A stretch of DNA of 33,758 nucleotides. Source: a virus. Both the position numbers and the translations under genes were made by a program. The notes beneath the pieces are model-generated. The model was given only the letters and a program-made list of their open reading frames with translations, was not told the DNA's origin and did no database searches. The DNA is taken from IMG/VR virus record IMGVR_UViG_3300009285_002284, positions 1-33,758 of that record. The stretch is one strand, 5' to 3'. Shown piece after piece: positions 6,249-14,548 of the stretch. Numbering within the stretch: the stretch's first letter is position 1; the number at the start of each line of letters is the position of its first letter.

Positions 6249-7241
6249 TTATCTTCCCATTAATTTTTTATATTCATTCCAAAGTGATTCTATATCTAAA
6301 ACTGTAGGTTCAGGCTCAAAATATGGTTTTCCTAATTGATATTCATATAATCGTTGTTCATAAGGCTGTTTCCATGCGGCTTCTGCTGTTTTAGTTGCGG
6401 CTTCTTGACTCAATCTTTGTTCTTGAGCTTGTGCTGTCTGCTGTTGAAGTGCTAAAGAAGCTGCCGACTGTTGAGCTCCTTGCTGTTGTTGTAGTAAACT
6501 TAGAGCCTGTTGAACTCCAGTTTGTCCAGCGCCAGCTTGAAGTGAAGCAATCGCATTGTTAATTGCTCTTGTTGCCTCAGTTTCCTGTGTTGGAATACCA
6601 GAAATAAGATTCTGCAATTGCCTTTGACTTTCTTCTTGAGATAGACCTATGTTTGAAATTTGTCCAGTATAGTATCTTGAAATTGGAGATAAAGCTTCAT
6701 TAATCGTTTGCTCATAAAGTCCAGATGAGGGTGTTATGCCCCTTTTACCAAGTTCCCTTGCGGTAGCAATGCTGGTCCTTTGTGTTTCTGCCTGTTGCTG
6801 TCCAGTTACTTGAGATAAAAGGTTTTGATAGCGCTTTTCAAGAGGTTCTTTTTCCGCTTCCAGTCTTGTTCTTTCTTGTGTATATTTTGCTTGCGTTTCA
6901 GGAATTGAGGCTTGATAAGAAGCAACTGCCGGTTGTGCCGCCTGTGTCTGCATACTCATTGCTTGTTTCAAAATATCCTCAAAATTAGGAGTTGCTAAAC
7001 TTACACCAGCTATTGTTGGAGCAGGAGTAGAAGTAAAAGAAGTAGGAGAAGTAAGAGAAGTCGAAACGCCTTGTGCACTTCCTGTCAATCCCAATCTTGC
7101 TGCATCATTTCCTGAAGCTTCACTTCCATAAGCAAGATAGCGTATCATTCCGCTTGATGGTTCTTCCCCAGTTTTTTGTCTTAAATATTTAGCTGCCTCA
7201 GCTTCATTTCCTTTAAATTGTCCTGCTGATCCTAATGCCAT
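6249..7241 (-). CDS. Q/A-rich coiled-coil virion protein, probable ejection partner, 330 aa
   Basis: AAAGGAGAA at 7246-7253 places the start at ATG 7239-7241 (MALGSAGQFKGN), not at the upstream ATG that lies in the terminator region. After a small N-terminal domain (residues 1-45, ending GMIRYLAYGSEA) comes a Ser/Thr/Pro linker, then about 230 residues of Gln- and Ala-rich helix (RYQNLLSQVTGQQQAETQ, LSLLQQQQGAQQSAASLA). Such Q/A-rich helical proteins, paired with a second long helical protein, are typical of podovirus core or ejection proteins. First gene after promoter and leader A, so it opens the ejection-lysis module. Confidence 0.55.
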   Translation of the reverse strand: MALGSAGQFKGNEAEAAKYLRQKTGEEPSSGMIRYLAYGSEASGNDAARLGLTGSAQGVSTSLTSPTSFTSTPAPTIAGVSLATPNFEDILKQAMSMQTQAAQPAVASYQASIPETQAKYTQERTRLEAEKEPLEKRYQNLLSQVTGQQQAETQRTSIATARELGKRGITPSSGLYEQTINEALSPISRYYTGQISNIGLSQEESQRQLQNLISGIPTQETEATRAINNAIASLQAGAGQTGVQQALSLLQQQQGAQQSAASLALQQQTAQAQEQRLSQEAATKTAEAAWKQPYEQRLYEYQLGKPYFEPEPTVLDIESLWNEYKKLMGR

Positions 7242-7253
7242 ATATTCTCCTTT

Positions 7254-7277
7254 AAAAAAAGACACCTTTCGGGTGTC
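7254..7277 (-). terminator. Intrinsic terminator in leader A
   Basis: On the - strand GACACC-CGAAA-GGTGTC is a 6-bp stem followed directly by seven T (7254-7260). It lies between promoter A and its first gene, so it would stop both the fibre-gene message and, unless overridden, the RNA from promoter A itself. Confidence 0.85.
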
Positions 7278-7310
7278 CTCTTTACACTCTTGGCCGCCAA
7301 ATTGTCGGCT
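7254..7310 (-). ncRNA. Leader RNA A: +1 hairpin plus terminator (57 nt)
   Basis: RNA from promoter A would begin at about 7310 with hairpin P1 (7293-7309): stem GCCG/CGGC, 9-base loop ACAATTTGG. A 15-base link (beginning CAAGAG and ending AAAGAG) leads into the terminator. GTGT in the link can pair with ACAC of the terminator 5' arm, a possible but short antiterminator. It is one of five leaders with the same plan and nearly the same length. Confidence 0.65.
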
Positions 7311-7316
7311 ATTGTT

Positions 7317-7345
7317 ATTCTAGTTATTTATAATCTAATTGTCAA
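7317..7345 (-). promoter_or_regulatory. Promoter A (ejection and lysis module)
   Basis: TTGACA (plus-strand TGTCAA 7340-7345), 17-base spacer, TAGAAT (7317-7322). Expected start near 7310. The -35 box overlaps the last codon and stop of the fibre gene. It drives 7241 leftward through the lysis genes. Confidence 0.85.
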
Positions 7346-10108
7346 TTATTTCCCAAGTTGAATTGCTGTTAAAACTGTATTATCAACTGACATAGACGGT
7401 GTACCACCCCCAGGAGAAACTAAAGCCGCTTTCCATTGTAAATTTGCAGTATGACCACCTGCTCCAAGTGATTCAACATGATGTGCTGAAAAGAAACCTT
7501 TAGCGACAGGACCTATTCCTGTTGCGAGAAAATTATACATATAAATAGCCCCAAAACCAGCAACACTATGGGGAAATAAAGTACCATCAATATTTAGTCC
7601 TACATGAGTTTGTATTCTATACTCACCATATACATTTTGAGAAAAATTACCATTCATCAAAAATAGAACATATGAAGTTCTATCCAAACTAAATGTTATA
7701 TCTGTATTAGAAACAGTAGCAAAAGTTGTATTAGTTCCCGTTCTTGTAGTTATATCAACCGTTCCTGTATATGGAAAAGAAGTTGTGCTAACTAATCCAT
7801 AAGCATCTATCACATCATTTGTGTTTGTATTCTTTATTGTAACAAATCCATCATTAACTACTATGCCAGTTTTATCCATAGTAATTTTTGTTGTCCCAGC
7901 TTCATCTCGAAGTTCAAATAAACCACTTACATTGTTAGTTCCACCTAAAACCAAAGTACCGCCTGTTCCTTTATTCCAACTAACATTACCGATAGCTGCA
8001 TCCAGAACAGCCGCAGTACCGATATGAACTGACTGAATTGCAGCCGTACCAATAGCAGCACTTCCTACTGCCGCTGCGGCTATGGCTGCTGCACCAACTG
8101 CAGCGCTTCCAATATGAACTGATTGAATTACTGCATTAGCTATTTGTGCTGAACCAATAGCTGCTGTTGCAATTTTAGCTGAAATTATAGCTCCATCAAC
8201 TATATTAGCACTTTCTACAATTGCTGTACCTAAATGAACTGTCTGAATTGCAGCCGTATCAATAGCCGCACTTCCCACAGCCAAAGCGGCAATAGCGGCT
8301 GCACCAACAGCTGCAGAACCTATCTTTGCAGAAGTGATGGCTGCATTTTGGATATTAGCTTCACCTATACTAGCAGTCGCCAACAAAGCATTTGTAATTT
8401 GTCCTGTACCAATATGAGCAGAACCGATTATTCCAGTAGCAATTTGCGCCGATCCGATAGCGGCTGAAGCGATATGTGCAGAATATACAGCTAAAGCTCC
8501 AATCTTTGCCGAACCTATTGCTGCATCCTGAACATGGAGACTTCCGATGGCTGCTGCAGAAATTTGAGCAGAACCGATAGCGGCAGTACCTATGTGTGCT
8601 TGCCAAATTGCGGCGGTGGCAATTGCCGCTGAACCAATAGCTGCAGTTGCAATATTTGCTGCCTGAATTGCTGCCGTTCCGATATGGGCGTTCCAGATAG
8701 CAGCAGTAGCGATAGCAGCAGAACCTATAGCAGCAGCACTTATTTTCGCAGAAGTAATGGCTGCATTGGCAATACCAGCTTCTTCTATTCCAACTGTACC
8801 AATATGAGCAGTATATATAACAGCCGTTGCTATCGCTGCACTCCCAACTGCCGCATTTCCGATTTTTGCAGAAACTATTGCTCCATCTTGTATGTGCGCA
8901 CTACCTATTATTCCTTCAGCTATGGCTGCCGAACCTATCGAAGCTGTAGCAATAGCTGCACTTCCAACTGCAGCTGTTTGTATGTGCGCACTACCTATGG
9001 CAGCAGCAGCTATCGCTGCACTTCCAACTGCTGCCGTTGCTATTTTTGCAGATACAATAGCAGCATCTTTTATATTGGCACTTCCTATAGCGGCTGTTCC
9101 GATATGTGCCTCCCAAATAGCCGCTGTTCCGATAGCAGCACTTCCTATGGCAGCGGTAGCAATATGAGTACCTGCAATTATACTTCCACCTATTTTAGCA
9201 GCCGTTACTGCTACATCATTTAATTTAGAAGTAATTACAGCGCTACCTGCAAGTTTTGCTGTCGTTATTGCTTCATCATAAATTTTATCTGAAGTTACTG
9301 CTGAACCAGCAATTTTTATTGCTGTAATAGCTTCATCATTTAATTTAGTCGTTGTTACCGCACTTCCAGCAATTTTTGCGGCTGTAATAGCTTCAGCGTC
9401 TATTTTAACCGTAGTAACTGCACTACCAACTAACTTTGCTGCTGTTACCGCTTCCGCATTTATCTTATCTGAGGTTACTGCACTTCCTGCTAGTTTTGCT
9501 GCCGTTACCGCCTCATTATCTAACTTGCCTGTCGTTACAGCACTTCCAATCAATTTTGCCGCAGTGATTGCATCATCAGAGATTTTATCAGTCGTTACCG
9601 CACTGCCAATAATCTTTTCTTCCGTGACTGCGCTACCTGCCAATTTTGCTGCAGTTACTGCTAAATCAGCCAAAATACTTGTTGTAACCGCACTTCCTGC
9701 CAGTTTAGAAGTAATAACCGCAGCATCAGCCAATTCCGAAGTCCCTACAGCACCTGCAAAAATTTTCTCTGCTGTTACAGCATCATCAATAATAGAACTT
9801 CCTGCGACTGCACTTCCTGCTATTTTACCTGCTATAACTGCCAAATCTGCAAGAATTGAAGAATCAACTGAAACAGTTGCCATCTTTGAAGTTATTACTG
9901 CTGCATTGGCTAATTTTGCAGTAGTAACTGAAAGATCGGCTATTTGAGCAGAACCAACTGCGCCTGCACTTATTTTAGAAGTAGTAATAATATTCCTGTC
10001 TGTTTGAAGATCGAAAAGATCACCAGTTAAAAGTTCACCTCTGGTAACAAGGATACTGTCATTAGATTGCAAATATTCGTTATAGCCAAGAGAAGAATAA
10101 TCAACCAT
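7346..10108 (-). CDS. Tail fibre built of decapeptide repeats, 920 aa
   Basis: Residues 1-40 form the probable virion-attachment end. Residues about 40-705 are some 66 tandem ten-residue repeats: first pairs such as AVTTGKLDNE/AVTAAKLAGS (20-residue period), then shorter AAIGSAAIAT/AAIWNAHIGT types. The pattern A-[IV]-x-x-A-x-[IL] puts a small and a hydrophobic residue at fixed places, as in a long trimeric or solenoid beta fibre shaft. Residues 710-920 are a non-repetitive tip: GTGGTLVLGGTNN, an LRDEAGTTKITMDKTGIVV hairpin typical of phage fibres, then a jelly-roll-like domain ending SVDNTVLTAIQLGK. It is presumably the receptor-binding fibre. It follows the hub gene with stop and start arranged TAA-ATT-ATG in one frame. 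Antisense open frames here are by-products of the repeat composition. Confidence 0.85.
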   Translation of the reverse strand: MVDYSSLGYNEYLQSNDSILVTRGELLTGDLFDLQTDRNIITTSKISAGAVGSAQIADLSVTTAKLANAAVITSKMATVSVDSSILADLAVIAGKIAGSAVAGSSIIDDAVTAEKIFAGAVGTSELADAAVITSKLAGSAVTTSILADLAVTAAKLAGSAVTEEKIIGSAVTTDKISDDAITAAKLIGSAVTTGKLDNEAVTAAKLAGSAVTSDKINAEAVTAAKLVGSAVTTVKIDAEAITAAKIAGSAVTTTKLNDEAITAIKIAGSAVTSDKIYDEAITTAKLAGSAVITSKLNDVAVTAAKIGGSIIAGTHIATAAIGSAAIGTAAIWEAHIGTAAIGSANIKDAAIVSAKIATAAVGSAAIAAAAIGSAHIQTAAVGSAAIATASIGSAAIAEGIIGSAHIQDGAIVSAKIGNAAVGSAAIATAVIYTAHIGTVGIEEAGIANAAITSAKISAAAIGSAAIATAAIWNAHIGTAAIQAANIATAAIGSAAIATAAIWQAHIGTAAIGSAQISAAAIGSLHVQDAAIGSAKIGALAVYSAHIASAAIGSAQIATGIIGSAHIGTGQITNALLATASIGEANIQNAAITSAKIGSAAVGAAAIAALAVGSAAIDTAAIQTVHLGTAIVESANIVDGAIISAKIATAAIGSAQIANAVIQSVHIGSAAVGAAAIAAAAVGSAAIGTAAIQSVHIGTAAVLDAAIGNVSWNKGTGGTLVLGGTNNVSGLFELRDEAGTTKITMDKTGIVVNDGFVTIKNTNTNDVIDAYGLVSTTSFPYTGTVDITTRTGTNTTFATVSNTDITFSLDRTSYVLFLMNGNFSQNVYGEYRIQTHVGLNIDGTLFPHSVAGFGAIYMYNFLATGIGPVAKGFFSAHHVESLGAGGHTANLQWKAALVSPGGGTPSMSVDNTVLTAIQLGK
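7994..9991 (-). repeat. Degenerate tandem repeats encoding the fibre shaft
   Basis: About 66 units of 30 bases (10 residues), arranged as 60-base pairs toward the N-terminus (right side) and as single or mixed 30-base units toward the C-terminus. The units are conserved at protein level but diverged at base level, with synonymous changes, so this is an old, selected array rather than a recent expansion. Confidence 0.8.
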
Positions 10109-10111
10109 AAT

Positions 10112-11512
10112 TTATTCTGGTATAAAATCAAAATCAAGTTCATAACCATAAAATTCAAACCTTGTATTTGCTGAGGCTTCATAGATTTTTATAAATAAAA
10201 GCTTGCCACGACTAACATCTGGAGGGAATCTTACTTCTAGCACTCCTGAGGATACACTACCAAGGTCTTTCCATTTCTTTGCTCCTTTGATAAAAGTATC
10301 AGTTACGGCAACCGCTATTTTTGCCTGGCAGCCAGGATTAAATAAAGCCCTAATCCAGTTAAATTTTTTATCAAGGAAAGTGCCTCCGTGAAAAACGTAA
10401 ATCATTTCTGCCTCAATCGCCATTCCATTATCGCTAGTAGCCGTTCCGCTTAGTTTGTAACATTGTCCGCTTGCGTTGCCGAAAATAAACTGCTGGACAC
10501 TATCAGCATCTTTAAAAGAATGAAAGGCAGTCGGGGAATGAGCATATTTATAAGTACTCCATTCGTTCAACTGAAAGTTATATTTTAAAATTGCATCGGC
10601 AATCTGAACATTGGTTACATCATCAGTTACCGTTCCAATAGAAAGATAATAATCGTATTTATGGACTCCACCTGCCGCATTGTCAAAAGTCGTTCCAGCA
10701 ATTCCATTCCCATCATCATTATATATTAACTTTTGCACTTTATTTGAGAGAATTTTTGGTCTTGCTCCTTCAAAACCAAAGACTCCTAATCTGTTAAGAC
10801 CAAAATAATAGCCTTCCGATTGATCAATTGAGTAAGGCGAACTGTAACCTAGATTAGAAGCCAAATCTAAAAGGCTGTCACCATCCCATCGATGCAACAA
10901 ACCTGAATTTTTAATAGTTACTACTCGATCTGCCGCTTTTATCGAGTTACTTAGTTTTCCTGCTCCTGGTATGGTTAAAGAAGAAGAATCAGTTGACCAA
11001 TCAGTAGGAGTACCGAAAGTTGAATAAAACAAATTAGAAACAGTACCAGCAGCATAAATTCTGTTTTGGTATTCAACTAGATCAACTGCTACCGGAGCCA
11101 GTGTTGTATTTGTAAAAGAAGTTCCATTAGTTGAATGTCTGGTTGAACCTGCCCCATCACAGATCATCAAAGTATTATCCAAAACCGTGTGCATCACATG
11201 AGCGCCACTAGCTATTGTTCCATTTCCACAAACTGTCCAAGCTCCAGTCCCTTGAGTTGAATAATAAAGTTTTGTTCCAGAAGCCCGGTAATTAAAAAGC
11301 GTAGTTCCATCATTCTTTGTCCATGAAAAAAGAGAGTTTACTTGTGAAGTATCAGGAGTTCCTAAATAAGTAGTGTATCCGCATCTTTTCTTTTTAGCAC
11401 CATAAGTGTAACTTTCAACATTAACGCATCTTATCATTTCTTCAGGTGCAATTGACAAAGGATTAAGTTGCAGATTAAGACCTGCCAGATTTTTAGCTTG
11501 AAATTTCGCCAT
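10112..11512 (-). CDS. Beta-propeller-like tail hub or stabilisation protein, 466 aa
   Basis: An almost all-beta protein with recurring blades, for example LVEYQNRIYAAGTV, LDNTLMICDGAGSTRHS and GYYFGLNRLGVFGFEG. Opening residues (NLAGLNLQLNPLSIAPEEM) and the CVNVESYTYGAKKKRCGYTTY segment match the N-terminus often seen in podovirus tail-hub proteins, which also have this length (P22 gp10, the head-tail stabilisation protein, is of similar size). Placement directly between the adaptor and fibre genes fits a hub closing the portal and holding fibres. No enzyme motif is visible. The start uses the TAAATTATGG context, with the adaptor stop three bases before the ATG. Confidence 0.6.
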   Translation of the reverse strand: MAKFQAKNLAGLNLQLNPLSIAPEEMIRCVNVESYTYGAKKKRCGYTTYLGTPDTSQVNSLFSWTKNDGTTLFNYRASGTKLYYSTQGTGAWTVCGNGTIASGAHVMHTVLDNTLMICDGAGSTRHSTNGTSFTNTTLAPVAVDLVEYQNRIYAAGTVSNLFYSTFGTPTDWSTDSSSLTIPGAGKLSNSIKAADRVVTIKNSGLLHRWDGDSLLDLASNLGYSSPYSIDQSEGYYFGLNRLGVFGFEGARPKILSNKVQKLIYNDDGNGIAGTTFDNAAGGVHKYDYYLSIGTVTDDVTNVQIADAILKYNFQLNEWSTYKYAHSPTAFHSFKDADSVQQFIFGNASGQCYKLSGTATSDNGMAIEAEMIYVFHGGTFLDKKFNWIRALFNPGCQAKIAVAVTDTFIKGAKKWKDLGSVSSGVLEVRFPPDVSRGKLLFIKIYEASANTRFEFYGYELDFDFIPE

Positions 11513-11515
11513 AAT

Positions 11516-12652
11516 TTACCAACAATCTTCTTCTCCAATTGATTCAAGTATTTTTATAAAAGTTGTACCAGTCTTATGACGTGGTGTAAGTTCTTTTTTA
11601 AATCGTTCCAGAGATGCATTTGCCTTATTCTCACAATTCAAACCTTCATTGGTTTTACCATCTTTGTAATATGCTTGAGCCAAAGAGTAATCAACAAAAG
11701 ACTTAGTATAGCCTTTCATAGTAACTGGAAGAGTATCTGTTTCATTAGATAAAACTGTATTTAACTTGTAGTAAGAAAGCCTTAGAGTTCCACTTGTGTC
11801 ATGGGGTTGTCTTCCTATTACTGTATCACCTTGCATATAAAAGAAGGGATAAGTTGAGTTAAAAGACTCATTGGGATCATAAGCAGTCAAATTCATCTTA
11901 CGAGATATATACCAGTTAATTCCATCAGTCGAATACCAAACTCGCCTTAACTGTTTAAAGTCAGAAGATGTGATAGTTCCAAGTTCTGCTGTACCTGAGA
12001 AAGCCACATCAATAGTTCCCATGTTATAATCCTCATTCACATCAATTGCTGTATTAGTCATTGTCTCCAACCATTCATTTATCCAATCATCCACAATATC
12101 GTCATCACCTAAATATCCAGCGTTTATAAGTTTATCTTTTACTCTTCCTCTTATTTTTGCTAATGAATAAAAATCATAACCTGCTGGAATCAACCAATCT
12201 GAATCTGAAGATTCACTATCTAAGACAGAATTATAGTAAGAAGTTTTATAAGCATAAGTTGAAGCACCTGCTGTATGATCGAAATTGGTTGTTTCATTAT
12301 CTGGAGTTATACTAATAGTTCCATTAGTAATTGCACTTGCCGTTCCAGAAGTTCCTGAAGTTGAAACTTTAAAAATTATTTGATTATATTTAATCGCATA
12401 AACTGGTGTATCTGCTGGATGGTCAAAAGACAAACCAGCCGTCAAAGTACCAGCAGTTCCAGAAGGAGTAGCTGTTCCCAATAACTTTATTTCAGATTGT
12501 TCCTCTCCAGTATCGCCTACCTGTACTCCCCAACTAGCACCAAAACCAGCCATATTTTTAACATGAAGAACCGTACCTGAAGCTGAATCAGTCTGGGTTA
12601 AATAAGTTTTTTGAGCAATAGTATCTAGTAAATTTTGGGCTTTTATAATCAT
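11516..12652 (-). CDS. Head-tail adaptor (connector) protein with N-terminal beta domain, 378 aa
   Basis: Residues 1-155 are beta-rich (TVLHVKNMAGFGASW, VYAIKYNQIIFKV) and may face outward. From about residue 165 the protein turns helical: LAKIRGRVKDKLINAGYLGD, a segment with DDDIVDDWINEWLETM, then a beta middle and C-terminal helices (FVDYSLAQAYYKDGKTNEG, ANASLERFKKELTPRH). The helical pattern is that of podovirus adaptor proteins that sit under the portal. GGAGG nine bases before the ATG is a good ribosome site, and the ATG overlaps the upstream stop. Function is inferred from fold pattern and gene order. Confidence 0.65.
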   Translation of the reverse strand: MIIKAQNLLDTIAQKTYLTQTDSASGTVLHVKNMAGFGASWGVQVGDTGEEQSEIKLLGTATPSGTAGTLTAGLSFDHPADTPVYAIKYNQIIFKVSTSGTSGTASAITNGTISITPDNETTNFDHTAGASTYAYKTSYYNSVLDSESSDSDWLIPAGYDFYSLAKIRGRVKDKLINAGYLGDDDIVDDWINEWLETMTNTAIDVNEDYNMGTIDVAFSGTAELGTITSSDFKQLRRVWYSTDGINWYISRKMNLTAYDPNESFNSTYPFFYMQGDTVIGRQPHDTSGTLRLSYYKLNTVLSNETDTLPVTMKGYTKSFVDYSLAQAYYKDGKTNEGLNCENKANASLERFKKELTPRHKTGTTFIKILESIGEEDCW

Positions 12653-13299
12653 AAATCAATTACCTCCATTGGAATTTTTGACTTATTGTAAGTCGTTGCT
12701 GTAGTTAATTCTATATTAATATCGTCAAACCAAGCTGAACCTTGAAAATTAACTATTAAAAGAGTAATAAAAAGATAAGCATCTGAAGCACCACTTGTAA
12801 AAGTCTTTGTATATTGAGTCCAATCTTGAGTGGCAGTAATATTTGTATTGATTGCAGTACGATCAGTTACTAAAGTATAAGAAGAATTTGCAGTAGAATA
12901 ATAAGCAAAAACATTTCCATTTGTTCCTAATGAAGTCAAATCAGTTTTTATCCAACAAGATACTGTATAATTTGTACTTGGTAATATTCTGACTGAATGA
13001 TCTATATGATCTATACCAAATCCACCTACATTTCTGCCTATAGATTGAATATAAGAAAAAGTAGTATTATCATTTTTAATCATTCCCATACTTTGATTTC
13101 CTGAATGAGCTTCTATAGCATCAAAACCAAAAGTATCTCCAGTATGATCTCCATCTGCCGTTACATACCAACCATATTCTTCATTACCTATCCAACCAGC
13201 AGCTGCTCTTGTACCTGTTCCTATTTCAAATCCTCCATTTCTAATATTAGGTAATATATTTGACACCTTTTTTTCTATGTAACCTTTTTGTATTCCCAT
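12649..13299 (-). CDS. Virion protein with carbohydrate-binding module (CBM_4_9-like), 216 aa
   Basis: After a 16-residue lead the protein reads NGGFEIGTGTRAAAGWIG, the usual opening of a CBM_4_9-type jelly roll, followed by AHSGNQSMGM, NYTVSCWIKTD and WTQYTKTFTSGASDAYLF, and ending SAWFDDINIEL. These are the standard strands of the family, in order. It probably binds glycans on the host surface or decorates the virion. First gene after promoter and leader B. In the leader the U-tract runs into ATGGAG-TAA-ATT-ATG, so a two-codon ORF precedes the start, and GGAG also serves as ribosome site. Confidence 0.75.
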   Translation of the reverse strand: MGIQKGYIEKKVSNILPNIRNGGFEIGTGTRAAAGWIGNEEYGWYVTADGDHTGDTFGFDAIEAHSGNQSMGMIKNDNTTFSYIQSIGRNVGGFGIDHIDHSVRILPSTNYTVSCWIKTDLTSLGTNGNVFAYYSTANSSYTLVTDRTAINTNITATQDWTQYTKTFTSGASDAYLFITLLIVNFQGSAWFDDINIELTTATTYNKSKIPMEVIDL

Positions 13300-13311
13300 A
13301 ATTTACTCCAT

Positions 13312-13354
13312 AAAAAAAACCGCCTTTGTGAGCTTCTTATTATCACAATGACGG
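13312..13354 (-). terminator. Intrinsic terminator in leader B
   Basis: Twelve-position stem between 13343-13354 and 13320-13331 with one mismatch and one G-U, 11-base loop, then eight T (13312-13319). Its 5' arm includes the four bases that form the 3' arm of hairpin P1, so the two structures cannot form together. Confidence 0.8.
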
Positions 13355-13368
13355 CTAAGTTATCCGCT
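13312..13368 (-). ncRNA. Leader RNA B: +1 hairpin plus overlapping terminator (57 nt)
   Basis: P1 at 13351-13367: stem GCGG/CCGT (one G-U), loop ATAACTTAG. The 3' arm CCGT pairs either with GCGG (P1) or with the terminator 3' arm GGCGG. This is the clearest case of a switch among the five leaders. Confidence 0.65.
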
Positions 13369-13374
13369 AGATTA

Positions 13375-13403
13375 ATAATATATCAAATTGAATTTAGTGT
13401 CAA
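13375..13403 (-). promoter_or_regulatory. Promoter B (tail module)
   Basis: TTGACA (13398-13403 on the plus strand as TGTCAA), 17-base spacer, TATTAT (13375-13380). Expected start near 13368. It overlaps the end of the glycosyltransferase gene and drives the CBM, adaptor, hub and fibre genes. Confidence 0.85.
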
Positions 13404-14548
13404 CCATAAATTTCTTTTTCAAGTCTATTTAGGAAAGGTAACCAATAATCAGAAAATATTTTATTAGTCTCGTAATTCTCGACAATAAACTTTCTAGCTT
13501 CCTCTCCCATTTTAACTCTGTCTGCTTTGTATATCTCAATCATGGCATTATATAATTCCTTAGTATCAGTAATGGCTACAAATGAACCAATAGGATCAAA
13601 TCTTCTTTGATAAACTTTACATTTATAGCCTGTTTTTCCATGAATAACCAAATCTTTCATAGCAGTAAAATCATTGATTATTACAGGAACACCACATGAT
13701 TGCACTTCAGCAATCGGTACTCCAAATCCCTCATTAGCTGAAGGATTAAGAAAACAATCAAAAGAATTATAAATATTATTCATAGTTTGCCTATCACACC
13801 GCATTAAATAATCATAAACCGGAGTAAAAAATATCTGTTGTTTTATTCCTAAAACTCCAGCATATTCTTCAATTGGAAATCCACCTTGTTGTTGGAGCAT
13901 AGCATGAAAATAAATAGCTGACTTAGGATAAATGTCATGAAACATTTTAAAAGCATCCATAACCTCTTGAAATGACTTACGGGGCGGGTTATCTTTGTTA
14001 GCAGCTACCATACCAAATAAAAATAAATCCTCTGGTATATTAAGTTTTTTTTTAGCCTCTTTTTTATCCATTGGTTTAAAGATTTCAGTTTCAACAGTAT
14101 GGGGAATATAGGTTGAGTAAAGTCCAACATCCTCTATTTCTTTCTGGCCGAACTTTGAATAGGTAACTATTCTGTATGCCATTTTAGCACGCTGTAGTAC
14201 GGCAGGAGGTATTGGTTCATGATCCACAGGTAAAATTGTCACCCAACGCTTAATCTGCTTTAAATAGTTAGGATCAAGTACCCATATATCCTGTAAAGAA
14301 AAAACTACATCAGCTTTAAAGTCTTGAGCATGGTAAACCATCCCATCCCCGCCCCAGGCATCACCCATCTTAGGATACATCTTGATATTGTCTATATTTA
14401 AAGCTCCACCTTCCAATCCATAGAAACAGCCCATCGCTATAGAAAAGCCTGCATCTCGTATTCTAGGGACTATTTGAAGAGCTTGTTGAGCGTAGCCACT
14501 TGTACTCCATAACGAATTTGTATTAAAGTAAATTCTTAATTTTCTCAT
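13400..14548 (-). CDS. GT4-family (GT-B fold) glycosyltransferase, 382 aa
   Basis: Transfers a sugar from a nucleotide-sugar donor, retaining the anomeric configuration. The N-terminal domain opens MRKLRIYFNTNSLWSTSGYA with the short glycine loop used for acceptor binding. The C-terminal domain has FLFGMVAANKDNPPRKSF, then NEGFGVPIAEVQSCGVPVI, the E-x7-E donor-binding signature of family GT4. Length is normal. It is the last gene of a run in which each gene overlaps the next by four bases (ATGA). Donor and acceptor cannot be read; the setting among virion genes suggests glycosylation of a virion or host surface component. Confidence 0.88.
   Translation of the reverse strand: MRKLRIYFNTNSLWSTSGYAQQALQIVPRIRDAGFSIAMGCFYGLEGGALNIDNIKMYPKMGDAWGGDGMVYHAQDFKADVVFSLQDIWVLDPNYLKQIKRWVTILPVDHEPIPPAVLQRAKMAYRIVTYSKFGQKEIEDVGLYSTYIPHTVETEIFKPMDKKEAKKKLNIPEDLFLFGMVAANKDNPPRKSFQEVMDAFKMFHDIYPKSAIYFHAMLQQQGGFPIEEYAGVLGIKQQIFFTPVYDYLMRCDRQTMNNIYNSFDCFLNPSANEGFGVPIAEVQSCGVPVIINDFTAMKDLVIHGKTGYKCKVYQRRFDPIGSFVAITDTKELYNAMIEIYKADRVKMGEEARKFIVENYETNKIFSDYWLPFLNRLEKEIYG

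Noticed and set aside
7281-7310. P1 hairpins as preQ1-like or other known small riboswitches
   Set aside because: The stem and loop do not match the preQ1 pattern or any ligand-binding motif I know; a 4-bp stem with 9-base loop is too small for most riboswitches.
8234-9947. Long + strand open frames opposite the fibre repeats (for example 8684-9223 and 9525-9947)
   Set aside because: They mirror the decapeptide repeats, are rich in Ser/Cys or Ala/Val in the same rhythm, and lack ribosome sites; they are antisense by-products of the repeat composition.
7994-9991. Possible CRISPR or satellite array
   Set aside because: Unit size is 30 bases without spacers, the frame is open across the whole stretch, and differences between units are mostly synonymous or conservative, so it is coding repeat.
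7994-10108. Diversity-generating retroelement target in the fibre
   Set aside because: No reverse transcriptase gene and no template repeat were seen in the window.
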